Shown here one piece after another: positions 25,461-34,435 of a DNA stretch of 64,000 bases. The stretch lies in assembly GCF_001643015.1 (NCBI RefSeq), contig NZ_CP015622.1, positions 1,501,358 to 1,565,357 on the forward strand, read 5' to 3'. The stretch is from Corynebacterium crudilactis. GTDB taxonomy: Bacteria; Actinomycetota; Actinomycetes; Mycobacteriales; Mycobacteriaceae. A model generated the notes under the pieces. That model did not search any database and had not been told where the DNA came from. It saw only the letters and a program-made list of their open reading frames with translations. Position numbers and translations under genes: made by a program. Position 1 is the first letter of the stretch. Every line of letters begins with the position of its first letter.

Positions 25461-25682
25461 ATCCACTCATTGTAGACAAACACCTGAGAGGCATGGTTAA
25501 TCTCTTAAAGAGTGCCGCCATAAACTATGGCGTTCTTGCCTGTGTTCTTTTCGGTGTGGAGGGTTTACTGAACCCCGGACGAGCTGAATATTCAAGATTT
25601 TCCAAACGCGGACAGTTGATTTCTTGAGCTTTTGACCTCTGCAATAGCGCCACTCCGAGAAAACGCTGCCCCCCCTTGATTC

Positions 25683-25702
25683 TAGTACCATCAGTAGTAC
25701 TA
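25683..25702 (+). promoter_or_regulatory. Candidate hicAB operator/promoter
   Basis: TAGTAC (25683-25688) and GTACTA (25697-25702) form an inverted repeat over an AT-rich TATATAAAAT that runs into the hicA ATG at 25711. HicB antitoxins often bind such sites to autoregulate. The -10-like box is so close to the ATG that transcripts could be leaderless; no Shine-Dalgarno is visible. Confidence 0.5.
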
Positions 25703-25710
25703 TATAAAAT

Positions 25711-25965
25711 ATGGTGAAACGCATCGAAGATCTCATCAATAAGATGCGAGATTCTCCCAAAAATGTACGTTTTACGGAGTTGGAAAAGGTTTGCGATCAC
25801 TTCTTTGAGAAACGCCGATCACAGGGAACCTCACATCGAACTTATAAGACACCCTGGGTGGGTGATCCTCGCGTTAATATCCAAAATGATGGGGGAAAAG
25901 CTAAGCCCTACCAGGTGCACCAAGTTCTCCAAGCCGTAGAAAAATTGCAGAACCAGAACTTATGA
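25711..25965 (+). CDS. hicA: HicA-like toxin (mRNA interferase)
   Basis: An 84-residue basic protein. The N-terminal helix MVKRIEDLINKMRDSP, the core RFTELEKVCDHFFEKRRSQGTSHRTYKTPW and C-terminal KPYQVHQVLQAVEKL match the double-stranded-RNA-binding-like HicA fold; the candidate catalytic His lies in GTSHRTY. Order toxin-then-antitoxin with the next gene 18 bases on is the classic hicAB layout. Toxic activity is inferred from family, not shown. Confidence 0.8.
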   Translation: MVKRIEDLINKMRDSPKNVRFTELEKVCDHFFEKRRSQGTSHRTYKTPWVGDPRVNIQNDGGKAKPYQVHQVLQAVEKLQNQNL

Positions 25966-25983
25966 AAGGAAGCGTCTCGTATT

Positions 25984-26310
25984 ATGAATTCTGAAAAATA
26001 TACCTACCAGGTTTCCTGGTCCGAGGAAGATCACGAGTACGTCGCCACCGTACTGGAATTTCCTTCCCTCTCCTGGTTGGCATCTACGCGTCAAGAAGCA
26101 GAAAACGGCTTAGTCAGCCTAGTTTCCGAGATTTTGGAAGACATGGTTGAATCTGGAGAAAACGTTCCAACTCCCCTGGGTGAGCGTTCCTATTCTGGAA
26201 AATTTAACGTCCGTACCTCACGTTCTCTTCACCGCAAGCTAGTAATGGAAGCTCAAGCGGAAGGCGTATCGCTTAATACCTGGATCAACCAAAAACTCGC
26301 CTCTGCCTGA
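25984..26310 (+). CDS. hicB: HicB-like antitoxin
   Basis: A 108-residue acidic protein. Residues 1-70 form the degraded-RNase-H-like HicB domain (KYTYQVSWSEEDHEYVATVL, FPSLSWLASTRQEA). Residues ~75-108 form a ribbon-helix-helix DNA-binding tail (SGKFNVRTSRSLHRKLVMEA, GVSLNTWINQKLA), which would allow autoregulation through the upstream inverted repeat. AAAGGA precedes ATG 25984. Both genes of the pair look intact. Confidence 0.85.
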   Translation: MNSEKYTYQVSWSEEDHEYVATVLEFPSLSWLASTRQEAENGLVSLVSEILEDMVESGENVPTPLGERSYSGKFNVRTSRSLHRKLVMEAQAEGVSLNTWINQKLASA

Positions 26311-26339
26311 TGATGATTTTGCTGTGATGCATCCGCCAC

Positions 26340-26385
26340 ATGCCCCCTGGCTCTCTGTATAAAACTCCAGAGAGTCAGGGGGCAT
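26340..26385. repeat. Strong hairpin without T tract after hicAB
   Basis: Arms ATGCCCCCTGGCTCTCTG (26340-26357) and CAGAGAGTCAGGGGGCAT (26368-26385) pair except for one G-T position, around TATAAAACTC. There is no U-run on either side, so an ordinary intrinsic terminator is not certain; an RNA processing or stability element is possible. Confidence 0.75.
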
Positions 26386-26484
26386 CGGGCATCACCATCT
26401 GCCCGTTCCATAATCAGGGTGCCGTAACTGATCCATTATTGTTCTGCCGCTCAAAATCTATGGATCTTATCTGCACCCAACTAA

Positions 26485-27225
26485 CTAGCGAGGCATCTTT
26501 CGCCAGATAACTCGAGGCACAAGACGCATAATCCACGCTAGTACTCGTAAACGGCCAGGAATCCACAGTGTCGTGCTGGATTTCTTCGTGTGATAAGCAT
26601 GCACAACTGCCTCAGCGACATCGTGTGGATACACCGACATTGGTGCAGGGCTCATACCTTCTGTCATGGAACCAATCACAAAACCAGGTCGCGCAATAAT
26701 CAACCGCACTTTAGTGCCATGCAGTGCGTCTGCCAGTCCTTGGCAAAATGCATCAAGTCCAGCTTTTGTGGATCCGTAGACATAGTTCGCCCTACGTGCA
26801 CGCCATCCTGCAATTGAGGAAAATGCAACGATCGCGGAGCCACTTTCCTGTGCACGGAGCTTCTCTGCAAGGACCGTGAGCATGGAGATCTGTGCAGTGT
26901 AATCCACTGTCGCGATCTCTATCGCGTGAGATTCATCAGATTCGGCGGTCTCTTGGTCACCTAAGATGCCAAAAGCAACCACCGCTAGAGAGATCTCTCC
27001 TGATTTTTCTTGGGCTTGGGTGATCAGCGTGCGGTGAGTCTCGAGTGCGGTGGCATCAAAGTGAAGGACATGAACTTGAGCTGCTCCACGTTCCTTCAAT
27101 TGTTGCACCAACCCGTGGACAGCTTCAGGCCGTCGAGCGGCTAAGACAACGTCTTGGCCTGCACACGTCAGTGTGGCGATCTCACCGGCGATATCTGAAG
27201 TTCCGCCCAGAATCAGAATGCTCAA
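26485..27225 (-). CDS. short-chain dehydrogenase/reductase (DprE2-like)
   Basis: A 246-residue NAD(P)-dependent reductase. The Rossmann start is ILILGGTSDIAGEIA, the Asn-region VVAFGILGDQ, the catalytic Ser in AFSSIAGWRARRANYVYGSTKAG with YxxxK, and the C-terminal segment LWIPGRLRVLAWIMRLVPRVIW. This layout matches DprE2, the second half of the decaprenylphosphoryl-ribose epimerase, and its paralogues; the position away from dprE1 suggests a paralogue of unknown substrate. The start is TTG 27225, overlapping the pepQ stop, with AAAGGAA seven bases upstream inside pepQ, so the two are translationally coupled. Confidence 0.85.
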   Translation of the reverse strand: MSILILGGTSDIAGEIATLTCAGQDVVLAARRPEAVHGLVQQLKERGAAQVHVLHFDATALETHRTLITQAQEKSGEISLAVVAFGILGDQETAESDESHAIEIATVDYTAQISMLTVLAEKLRAQESGSAIVAFSSIAGWRARRANYVYGSTKAGLDAFCQGLADALHGTKVRLIIARPGFVIGSMTEGMSPAPMSVYPHDVAEAVVHAYHTKKSSTTLWIPGRLRVLAWIMRLVPRVIWRKMPR

Positions 27226-28349
27226 CGCAATTCCTTTGGCTGGTTGTTCAAGGTTTCGCAGCCGTTCTCAGTCACCACAACGATATCCTCGATGCGGGCA
27301 CCGTGGATACCTTCGATGTAGATACCTGGCTCAATAGAAAATGCCATTCCAGCTTCCAAAACCAAGGTATTACCCGCCATGATGAAAGGCTCTTCATGTG
27401 TGGAAAGGCCGATGCCGTGGCCAGTGCGGTGAATGAAGTACTCACCGTATCCTGCTGCCGCAATGTGATCACGAGCTACTGCATCAACAGATTCTGCAGT
27501 TACACCAGGGCGAACATGCGCTACAGCAGCAAGCTGTGCCTCGTAGAGGACTTCGTAGAACTTAGAGAACTCAGGATCTGCAGCTTCTGGATTACCGCCC
27601 ACGATATAGGTACGAGTGCAATCGGAGTGGTAGCCAGTGCCGAAGGTGCCTCCGATATCGACAACCACGATATCGCCGTTACGTAGAACACGATCAGAGA
27701 AGCTGTGGTGAGGGTTCGCACCGTTAGGGCCAGAGCCGACGATGATGAAGTCCACAGCGGTGTGCTCTTCAAGGATCAACGCATTGAGCTGTTCTGCAAC
27801 CTCTGCTTCGCTGCGTCCATCTTGAAGCAATGCTGGAACCTTGGCATGGACGCGGTCAATAGCGGCACCGGCACCACGAAGCTGGTCAATTTCTGCCTCG
27901 TCTTTAGAGACAAAGAGCTCTTTAAGCACCTGCACAGCCAGTTCCATACGGCACGAAGATCCCACCAGATTCTGGATCGGGATCAAATGATCAGCAGTAA
28001 TGGATGATCCAATACCCAAAGCCTTAAACTCTGATGCCCTCAAAGCCTGAACCGCCAACTCGTGGGCGTCTTCGCCGTCAACCCATCCTTGGACAGTGAT
28101 ATCCAGATCAGGGACTGCAGAAAGTGCCAGATCGCCGCGGTCAACGGCAGGGAGAATGATGCTGGCTGTGCCCTGTGCTGGAATAACCAACGCAGTGAGA
28201 CGCTCATGGGTGGAGATCCAACTGCCAGTGAGATATGCCAGTTCCGCTCCCGTGCCGATGATGAGGCCATCAAGACCTGCTGCGCGTGCGCCTTCCTGCG
28301 CGTGTAAAAGTCGTTCTGCATATACCTGGGAGGGAAAATTAGTACTCAT
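27222..28349 (-). CDS. pepQ: Xaa-Pro dipeptidase/aminopeptidase (M24B)
   Basis: A metallopeptidase of 375 residues hydrolysing Xaa-Pro bonds. The pita-bread catalytic domain shows the five metal ligands: both aspartates in VVDIGGTFGTGYHSDCTRTY, the His in HRTGHGIGLSTHEEPF, and the two Glu in FSIEPGIYIEG and RIEDIVVVTE. The N-terminal creatinase-like domain precedes it. The frame is open to 28388, but ATG 28349 gives MSTNFPSQVYAERL, the conventional start, with GGAG nearby. It is co-transcribed with the downstream reductase. Confidence 0.93.
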   Translation of the reverse strand: MSTNFPSQVYAERLLHAQEGARAAGLDGLIIGTGAELAYLTGSWISTHERLTALVIPAQGTASIILPAVDRGDLALSAVPDLDITVQGWVDGEDAHELAVQALRASEFKALGIGSSITADHLIPIQNLVGSSCRMELAVQVLKELFVSKDEAEIDQLRGAGAAIDRVHAKVPALLQDGRSEAEVAEQLNALILEEHTAVDFIIVGSGPNGANPHHSFSDRVLRNGDIVVVDIGGTFGTGYHSDCTRTYIVGGNPEAADPEFSKFYEVLYEAQLAAVAHVRPGVTAESVDAVARDHIAAAGYGEYFIHRTGHGIGLSTHEEPFIMAGNTLVLEAGMAFSIEPGIYIEGIHGARIEDIVVVTENGCETLNNQPKELR

Positions 28350-28378
28350 AAACTCCAACCCTAGTAGCCTAGGCAGGT

Positions 28379-29020
28379 GTGCGATCAAACCACACTGTCA
28401 GAATCAGATCTGCTGGCCACTACGCTAGCGGTTTATTAATCACGGAAAAGCACGTCACAGGCCTCTTAAGCCTTCGAGAAGGCCAAATTTCAGAACGTGC
28501 CACATTTATTCTCACAGCGGATCATTTTCTGCGCACTGCTGGATCCGTGATCTCTATCCGAGGAAAAAATTTCAGTGCCACGGCTACCCAGAGCTTGTCT
28601 GTCTTTGGTACAGATCTGGGTTTGATCAAAATTGATGGAAAAGCACCCACCATGCAGCTTCCGCTTATCTCAAATAAACCCTTGTGTATAGGCATGAAAA
28701 CCACCACCTTTGGTTTTGGTGGTCTGCCCTCTGCCACAGTGCCAAAAGAAATTAGCGGCCGAGTTATCTCAGCAATCCGCTACGGAGTATCCCGAAATCG
28801 CGCCACGAGAGTCCAGTACGGTGCCTTGATCTTCAATTCCCCTCACAAGGCCGTGAAAGGTGATTCCGGCGGACCTATCCTGGTAAAAGGACAGGTCGCC
28901 GGAATTCAATCAATGATCTCTGATCCTGGCGGCTACAACACTGGAATAGCTACAGCTGCCTCATTAACCCAGCATATTCCAGCTATAGCTCACGCCATGG
29001 AACTCCTGAAACAGGACTAA
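28379..29020 (+). CDS. trypsin-like protein lacking the catalytic histidine
   Basis: A 213-residue chymotrypsin-fold protein. The nucleophile is clear, VKGDSGGPILV (Ser163), and the Asp lies in FGTDLGLIKI (Asp79). At the expected His position, where families read TAAHC after GTLI, it reads GLLITEKHVTGLLSL: no His follows in place. No signal peptide is visible. It may be a pseudo-protease or may use another residue. Start GTG 28379 is divergent from pepQ with only 29 bases between starts, so its promoter must lie within pepQ or the real start is further in. DNA is uninterrupted, so this is not a simple frameshift. Confidence 0.65.
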   Translation: MRSNHTVRIRSAGHYASGLLITEKHVTGLLSLREGQISERATFILTADHFLRTAGSVISIRGKNFSATATQSLSVFGTDLGLIKIDGKAPTMQLPLISNKPLCIGMKTTTFGFGGLPSATVPKEISGRVISAIRYGVSRNRATRVQYGALIFNSPHKAVKGDSGGPILVKGQVAGIQSMISDPGGYNTGIATAASLTQHIPAIAHAMELLKQD

Positions 29021-29029
29021 ACCACCACC

Positions 29030-31819
29030 TTAAGAACCAATCGCTACAACACCACGCCTAATCGCATCGATAGCTTGGCGTGCAGTCCTGGTGGTGTCCT
29101 CTGCATAAGCAGTTTTGGCAATTTGTTCCAGCAAATCAATAACCTGGCGGCACCAACGCACAAAGTCACCAGGAGTAAGCTCTGCACCATTTTCCGCAGC
29201 AGCAGCCATACAATATCCCAGTGGAGCGCCAGAAGCCCACTGATGAATCGCAGTAGCAAAACCAGCTTCAGGCTGACGCGTAATCGGCAGTCGGTGACGT
29301 TTCTCATCATCTACCAACTCACCCCAAATACGCTCCACGCTATTCATAGAATCAGCCATGGCCTCTGTAACAGCTTGTGCTTCCCCACCAGTTTCCCGAC
29401 GGTTCTCAAATGTACACATGCTCACCACACCGGCGAGCTCAGCAGGATCAAGATTATCCCAAATACCGCGCTTCAAACACTGCGCAACCAAAAGATCTGT
29501 ATCGCTGTGGATCTTAGCCAAACGCTCACCCTCATCAGTGATCACTGGGTTAGTTGGATCTGTGTAATCCACATAATCCATTTCACTCAACAGCGATAAG
29601 ATGCGCTCAAATGTCCTACCCAGTGTCTCTTTAGCCTTATCCACATTGCCCGTGAGCTTCGACAGATCACGCTCTTTACGGATCATGCGCTCCGCAGTAC
29701 GAGCCAAATGCTCCCGATCAGGCCAATGATGTGCCTCATGATCACGAATAGCATTACGCAACGTAGTTACAGTTTCAGAAGGTCGGACACGAGCAAATTC
29801 GCGCATCTTATTAGGTCGCTTGAAATGCTCACGTCGGAATTGTTCTTGGACGCGCCGGGCATGGCGTCGTGGCTCTTCAATTGCCTGGCGTGTCAGACGC
29901 ATATGTCCAATGGCAATGGGCGGGTTGGTGAAGGATTCTGCATCAATGCGACCAGACCAGCCTGATTCGGTGGTGATCCATGGACGCGGGTCCCTGCTTT
30001 GATTCGCTGGTGTCATCACCACGGCCAAGACGGGACGCTTACGCCCAGGCATCGCGATAACATCGCCAATTTGCAGTTTGGCCAACACACGAACGGTTTC
30101 TACATTGCGGTCTTCGAGGCTTTGTTTACGGTTGAGTTTTTCTTCCTCATTGAGTTCGCGTCGCAGCTGCATATAGTCCACAAAAACATCAACTGCGTCT
30201 TGGTCTTCGCGTACCGCAGGGTTGGTAGCAGTGATCTCCTTGTGTAGCTGGGCACGAAGTTCTGCCACCTTGGCTTCTGCTCTTTCGATTTCACGAACAT
30301 CGCCCACAACAGAACCATCTGCTTGGAACTGTGCGAAAGATTTTTCCAACAGGCGCAGTGATGGCTCATAACCGATGGTCTTGAGCAGATTCACCGACAT
30401 GTTGTATCCCGGCTGGAAGGTAGAGACCAAAGGATAGGTGCGCGTAGAGGCAAGACCTGCCAACCACCGTGGATCTAGCGCTGGTGACCACTGCACCACA
30501 GCGTTACCCAAGGTATCGATGCCTCGTCGACCAGCACGACCGGTCAGCTGAGTGTATTGACCTGGAGTCAGATCCACATGGCCTTCACCATTGAATTTGA
30601 CCATTTTTTCCAACACCACGGTGCGCGCTGGCATGTTGATGCCCAATGCGAGAGTCTCAGTAGCAAAGACCGCACGCACGAGTCCCTTAACAAAGAGCTC
30701 TTCCACAATATGCCTAAACGCAGGCAACATTCCGGCATGGTGAGCTGCAAAGCCGCGCATGAGGGCAGCACGCCACTGTTTGAAGTTCAGTACCTGGAGA
30801 TCTTCTTCAGGGATACCGACAACACCGGCGTCAACAATGCGTGCGATCTCTTCTGCTTCAGCCTGATCAGTGAGTACCAATTTGGACCGCAGGCACTGGA
30901 ACATCGCGCCATCGCATCCTGCGCGAGAGAAAATAAAGGTAATCGCGGGAAGCATGTTGATGCCCTTGAGGATGCTCAGCACTTCAGGTCGGCCCAGTGG
31001 CCTGTGGCGATCTTGTTCCCGGGGCTTGCCCGAGCGTGGTTCTGGGCTATCGCCCTTACTGCGCGCGCGAAAACCTTCACCGGAACGATAAGCGGAACGC
31101 CCCTGCTCGCTTTGCGGCTTGTTGAGACGATCAATAGTGGCCTCAAGCTGCTTATTCACTCGGCCATCAGTACCTGGTTCAAACAGCGGCATGACTTTGC
31201 GCTGCACCATCATGTACTGATCCAGCGGAACTGGTCGGTGATCGGTGACAATCACGCGTGTATCACCGCGAACAGTAGTCAGCCATTCACCGAACTCTTC
31301 AGAGTTGGACACGGTGGCAGATAGTCCGATGATGTTTACGGAATCATCCAGGTTAAGGATGACTTCTTCCCACACCGCACCTCGTGAGGCATCAGCAAGG
31401 AAGTGGATCTCATCCATCACCACGTGGCTCAGGCGCTCTAGCGCAAACGAGCGTGCGTAGATCATATTGCGCAGCACTTCGGTGGTCATGACAACGATGT
31501 CTGCATCATGGTTGATGGATACATCACCAGTGAGCAAGCCGACGGCATCCGAGCCGTGTTTCGCGACTAAATCGTGGTATTTCTGATTGCTCAGTGCTTT
31601 GATCGGGGTGGTATAAAAGCACTTTGTCCCTCGCGATAATGCGAGGGACACTGCGAATTCTCCAACGATGGTTTTGCCGGCGCCGGTGGGCGCACACACT
31701 AACACACCGTGGTCTTCTTCGACGGCCTGGCAGCCTTTGATCTGGAAGTCATCCAGATCAAAACCCAGATCCGTAACAAACTCTAAAAGATGGGTGCCCT
31801 TATCGGCAGAAAAACTCAT
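29030..31819 (-). CDS. helY: Ski2/Mtr4-like DEVH helicase
   Basis: A 929-residue superfamily 2 helicase. It has Walker A VCAPTGAGKTIVGEFAV, motif Ia TTPIKALSNQKY, DEIH box VMDEIHFLAD, motif III GLSATVSN, motif V TETLALGINMPARTVV and motif VI QLTGRAGRRGID, then a C-terminal helical domain. A poorly conserved charged insert (about 240-285) follows the RecA1 domain. Relatives act in RNA turnover or DNA repair; the substrate here is unknown. It follows tatC by 25 bases, an arrangement shared with mycobacteria. ATG 31819 gives MSFSADKGTHLLEF. Confidence 0.93.
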   Translation of the reverse strand: MSFSADKGTHLLEFVTDLGFDLDDFQIKGCQAVEEDHGVLVCAPTGAGKTIVGEFAVSLALSRGTKCFYTTPIKALSNQKYHDLVAKHGSDAVGLLTGDVSINHDADIVVMTTEVLRNMIYARSFALERLSHVVMDEIHFLADASRGAVWEEVILNLDDSVNIIGLSATVSNSEEFGEWLTTVRGDTRVIVTDHRPVPLDQYMMVQRKVMPLFEPGTDGRVNKQLEATIDRLNKPQSEQGRSAYRSGEGFRARSKGDSPEPRSGKPREQDRHRPLGRPEVLSILKGINMLPAITFIFSRAGCDGAMFQCLRSKLVLTDQAEAEEIARIVDAGVVGIPEEDLQVLNFKQWRAALMRGFAAHHAGMLPAFRHIVEELFVKGLVRAVFATETLALGINMPARTVVLEKMVKFNGEGHVDLTPGQYTQLTGRAGRRGIDTLGNAVVQWSPALDPRWLAGLASTRTYPLVSTFQPGYNMSVNLLKTIGYEPSLRLLEKSFAQFQADGSVVGDVREIERAEAKVAELRAQLHKEITATNPAVREDQDAVDVFVDYMQLRRELNEEEKLNRKQSLEDRNVETVRVLAKLQIGDVIAMPGRKRPVLAVVMTPANQSRDPRPWITTESGWSGRIDAESFTNPPIAIGHMRLTRQAIEEPRRHARRVQEQFRREHFKRPNKMREFARVRPSETVTTLRNAIRDHEAHHWPDREHLARTAERMIRKERDLSKLTGNVDKAKETLGRTFERILSLLSEMDYVDYTDPTNPVITDEGERLAKIHSDTDLLVAQCLKRGIWDNLDPAELAGVVSMCTFENRRETGGEAQAVTEAMADSMNSVERIWGELVDDEKRHRLPITRQPEAGFATAIHQWASGAPLGYCMAAAAENGAELTPGDFVRWCRQVIDLLEQIAKTAYAEDTTRTARQAIDAIRRGVVAIGS

Positions 31820-31844
31820 GCCTCTAAGGGTACCTGGCTAGGTC

Positions 31845-32873
31845 CTAGAGCACGTCACCGAAGTCGGCGCGCCCAGTCTTATAGCTTATCGACGCCTCAT
31901 TGCTGGGATTATTCATCTCGGAGGGAGCCACTGGTGTAGGGGTGCTCACCGGGCGTGGTGCATCTTCTCCACCTGATGATGTATCTAGTGGAGATGCAGA
32001 AAGATCATCACTATCCAACCATTCTGGACGTTTCTTCGCACGACGTTTGTCATTGAAACGACAGAATTGAATAGCCAATTCCACCAGCACAGTCAGAGAC
32101 AATGCCAACACCAGCATGGTGAATGGATCTTGTCCTGGAGTCATGAACGCCGCGAAAACGAACAAGATCATGATGATCATACGTCGTTTGTCCTTGATGG
32201 CGTCATAGGTCAAAATTCCCACAACATTGAGCATGCCGATGACCAATGGAACCTCGAAGCTCACACCGAAAATCATGAGCAAGGCAAGAAGGAAGTTGAA
32301 ATACCTTTCACCGGTTAGTGCTGCAGCTTGAGTATCGCCGCCAATGGTCAGCAAGAATTCCAAACCATAGGAAACAACGAAATACGCAAGAACTGCGCCA
32401 CCGACAAAAAGTAGCACTGCGATAGAGACAAAAACGGCAGTATAGCGACGCTCATTTTTCATCAAACCTGGGGTGATAAAACCCCAGAGCTGGCTAAGCC
32501 ACACAGGAGATGCCAGTACTAGACCGACTAATGCCGATACTTTAAGACGCAGCATGAAGGGATCAAAGGGACCAGTTGCCAGCAAACGGCATTCATCAGA
32601 TTCACTAAATGCATAGCGGGCTTCGGCAGGCAAAGAACAATAGGGATCTCGCAGCAGCTCACCCAATGTGGGAAAAGAAAGGAACGAAGAGTCGTACCAA
32701 ATGAAGCCCACAACTGTGCCGATAAGAATTCCCGCTAAGGAAATCAGTAGACGGCGCCGAAATTCTTTGATGTGTTCAACAATGGACATATCTCCTGTGG
32801 GAGACTTTTTCTTCCGCTTTGACAGAACTCGCCGGGGACGCTTAACAACCTCGGCGTTGGTTAACTCAGACAA
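31845..32873 (-). CDS. tatC: twin-arginine translocase TatC
   Basis: TatC is the receptor and core of the Tat export channel for folded proteins. The product has the conserved N-terminal stretch MSIVEHIKEFRRRLLISL (about 28-45) followed by six helices and FWSP-like GLVLASPVWLSQLWGFITPGL and KNERRYT. After helix six, the tail (~265-342) is a long Ser/Pro/Glu-rich extension, typical of actinobacteria. The start is TTG 32873; a later ATG before MSIVEH is possible, but the basic N-extension RRVLSKRKKKSP also occurs in mycobacterial TatC. Same cluster as tatA. Confidence 0.95.
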   Translation of the reverse strand: MSELTNAEVVKRPRRVLSKRKKKSPTGDMSIVEHIKEFRRRLLISLAGILIGTVVGFIWYDSSFLSFPTLGELLRDPYCSLPAEARYAFSESDECRLLATGPFDPFMLRLKVSALVGLVLASPVWLSQLWGFITPGLMKNERRYTAVFVSIAVLLFVGGAVLAYFVVSYGLEFLLTIGGDTQAAALTGERYFNFLLALLMIFGVSFEVPLVIGMLNVVGILTYDAIKDKRRMIIMILFVFAAFMTPGQDPFTMLVLALSLTVLVELAIQFCRFNDKRRAKKRPEWLDSDDLSASPLDTSSGGEDAPRPVSTPTPVAPSEMNNPSNEASISYKTGRADFGDVL

Positions 32874-32977
32874 TTTTCTTTAACGTCCTACCCGCGCTCT
32901 AAAAATAAACTACGACGCACCGCAACAAAGAGTGACTGTTACGGTGCGATGACATGAACTTGAATGGCTCTGAAAAC

Positions 32978-33334
32978 TTAGGCAGAGCGGTTTGGATCTT
33001 CGTAGTTCTGACGGTAGTCAGGAGCCTGAGGTGCTTGAGGTGACTGAGGAACCTGTGGGTTCTGAGGCTGCTGGACCTGCTGGACCTGCTGGCCCTGGTA
33101 GTGCTGCTCGAAGTTTGGCTGCTGCACAGGCGCAGGCGCCGTGATTTGATTTGGAGCAACCTGGTTTTGTGGCTGCTCTGGCGTCTCATCGTCCTTGTTC
33201 ATTTCTTTAACTTCAGACTTAAAGATGCGCATGGAACGGCCGATGGAACGTGCTGCATCGGGAAGCTTCTTCGCGCCAAAGAGCACGATGATCAGCAGAA
33301 CAATGATTCCGATTTCCCAAGGTCCTAGGGACAT
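32978..33334 (-). CDS. tatA: twin-arginine translocase TatA
   Basis: A 118-residue Tat pore subunit: one N-terminal helix [17 protein letters not shown], the hinge [18 protein letters not shown] and amphipathic helix, then a glutamine- and proline-rich disordered tail (residues ~55-118). ATG 33334 has GGAG eight bases upstream. It is followed by tatC after 104 bases. Confidence 0.95.
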   Translation of the reverse strand: MSLGPWEIGIIVLLIIVLFGAKKLPDAARSIGRSMRIFKSEVKEMNKDDETPEQPQNQVAPNQITAPAPVQQPNFEQHYQGQQVQQVQQPQNPQVPQSPQAPQAPDYRQNYEDPNRSA

Positions 33335-33449
33335 GTGGTCTACTCCAAATTCACATAAAACAAGCTTTTTACCTCTAAAAAGCGGTGTGATCACGACTTT
33401 TTAGAAATAAAACTTGTATAACAGATAACGTTGCGTCTTACTCTGGGTC

Positions 33450-34433
33450 TTACTCTACGTCACGATCATACGCTGACAAACCATTAATAGCCTTTTGGTT
33501 TATACATTTTTTAAGATCTTTTGGCGCAATTACTTTCAGATGCTCAGCATGACCGATAGCGAAGCGAATGAACCACTCCCTAGAGAGCAGGGGAAAGACA
33601 ACGGTGTACCAACGGCTACCACTGCTGTCGTGGTGTGGTTCCGCATCGGTAGCGATATACATAGCCATATAGTTGGCGAGCCACATAGCATCCTCGCGCA
33701 GCAAAAATGTCACAATATCGGATGCTTTAGCAAACTCAAAAGGATCTGCAGTAGATACTTTTAAACCTTTGCGCGGACGTACGGCAGCCACATCTAAAAG
33801 GATAATATCGTGGATGCGATCGAGCCGGAATGTCCGCCAATCCGCTGCCTCTTGTTCCCAAGCTTTGATATATGTCTCACCTTCATGGGTGAAGATATGG
33901 CCGGGGCTCACGTTTCTGATACTCGTGTTATCTGATTTATGTGAATGGTACTGAAAGCTCACTTGCTTATGTTGATCCATTGCTTCACGGATTGTGCTGA
34001 GTGTTTCTACTCCGAGGTCTTCACCGGTGGAATCAAAAACAGTGGTCGCGTGCTCCCCCATGAGTACACGTAATTTTTGCGCAGCAGTTACTACTGCGTC
34101 CTGTTGCGCAATACCCGGGAGTGATTCCAAAGATTCTAAGGTTAAGAGTAAGACACCAGCTTCAGTTGGTGTGAGGCGCAAGGGTTTATCCATGCCTTGA
34201 GCATTATAGATTTTTACTTGCTTGAAATCGTGTTCCAACTCCACTAAATCACCAGGTAAAAGCCCCGGTAGGCCACACATCCATAACCGGTTGAGGTCTT
34301 CCATGATTTGGGTAGGCGGTTGGCCCAAATCACGCGCGGCCTCCATGACTGTGCGTCCTTTATATCTGCTGAAATAGGGCAATAAATTTAACTGCCGTGC
34401 CAGATCACTGACTTTATTCGAGGATTTTGGCAT
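33450..34433 (-). CDS. pafC: PafC: WYL-domain transcriptional regulator
   Basis: PafB and PafC form the heterodimeric activator of the LexA-independent DNA damage response in mycobacteria (established). This ~327-residue protein has an N-terminal winged helix (VSDLARQLNLLPYFSRYKG, MEAARDLGQPPTQIMEDL) and a WYL domain (SFQYHSHKSDNTSIRNVSPG, WEQEAADWRTFRLDRIHDI), then a C-terminal WCX-like region. It begins against the pafB stop (TAGTGATG), so the pair is coupled. The exact start (GTG 34436 or ATG 34433) is open. Confidence 0.9.
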   Translation of the reverse strand: MPKSSNKVSDLARQLNLLPYFSRYKGRTVMEAARDLGQPPTQIMEDLNRLWMCGLPGLLPGDLVELEHDFKQVKIYNAQGMDKPLRLTPTEAGVLLLTLESLESLPGIAQQDAVVTAAQKLRVLMGEHATTVFDSTGEDLGVETLSTIREAMDQHKQVSFQYHSHKSDNTSIRNVSPGHIFTHEGETYIKAWEQEAADWRTFRLDRIHDIILLDVAAVRPRKGLKVSTADPFEFAKASDIVTFLLREDAMWLANYMAMYIATDAEPHHDSSGSRWYTVVFPLLSREWFIRFAIGHAEHLKVIAPKDLKKCINQKAINGLSAYDRDVE

Positions 34434-34435
34434 CA

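Noticed and set aside
30557..31324. 255-codon plus-strand frame opposite helY
   Set aside because: Antisense to conserved helicase motifs, with no ribosome site or homology by eye.
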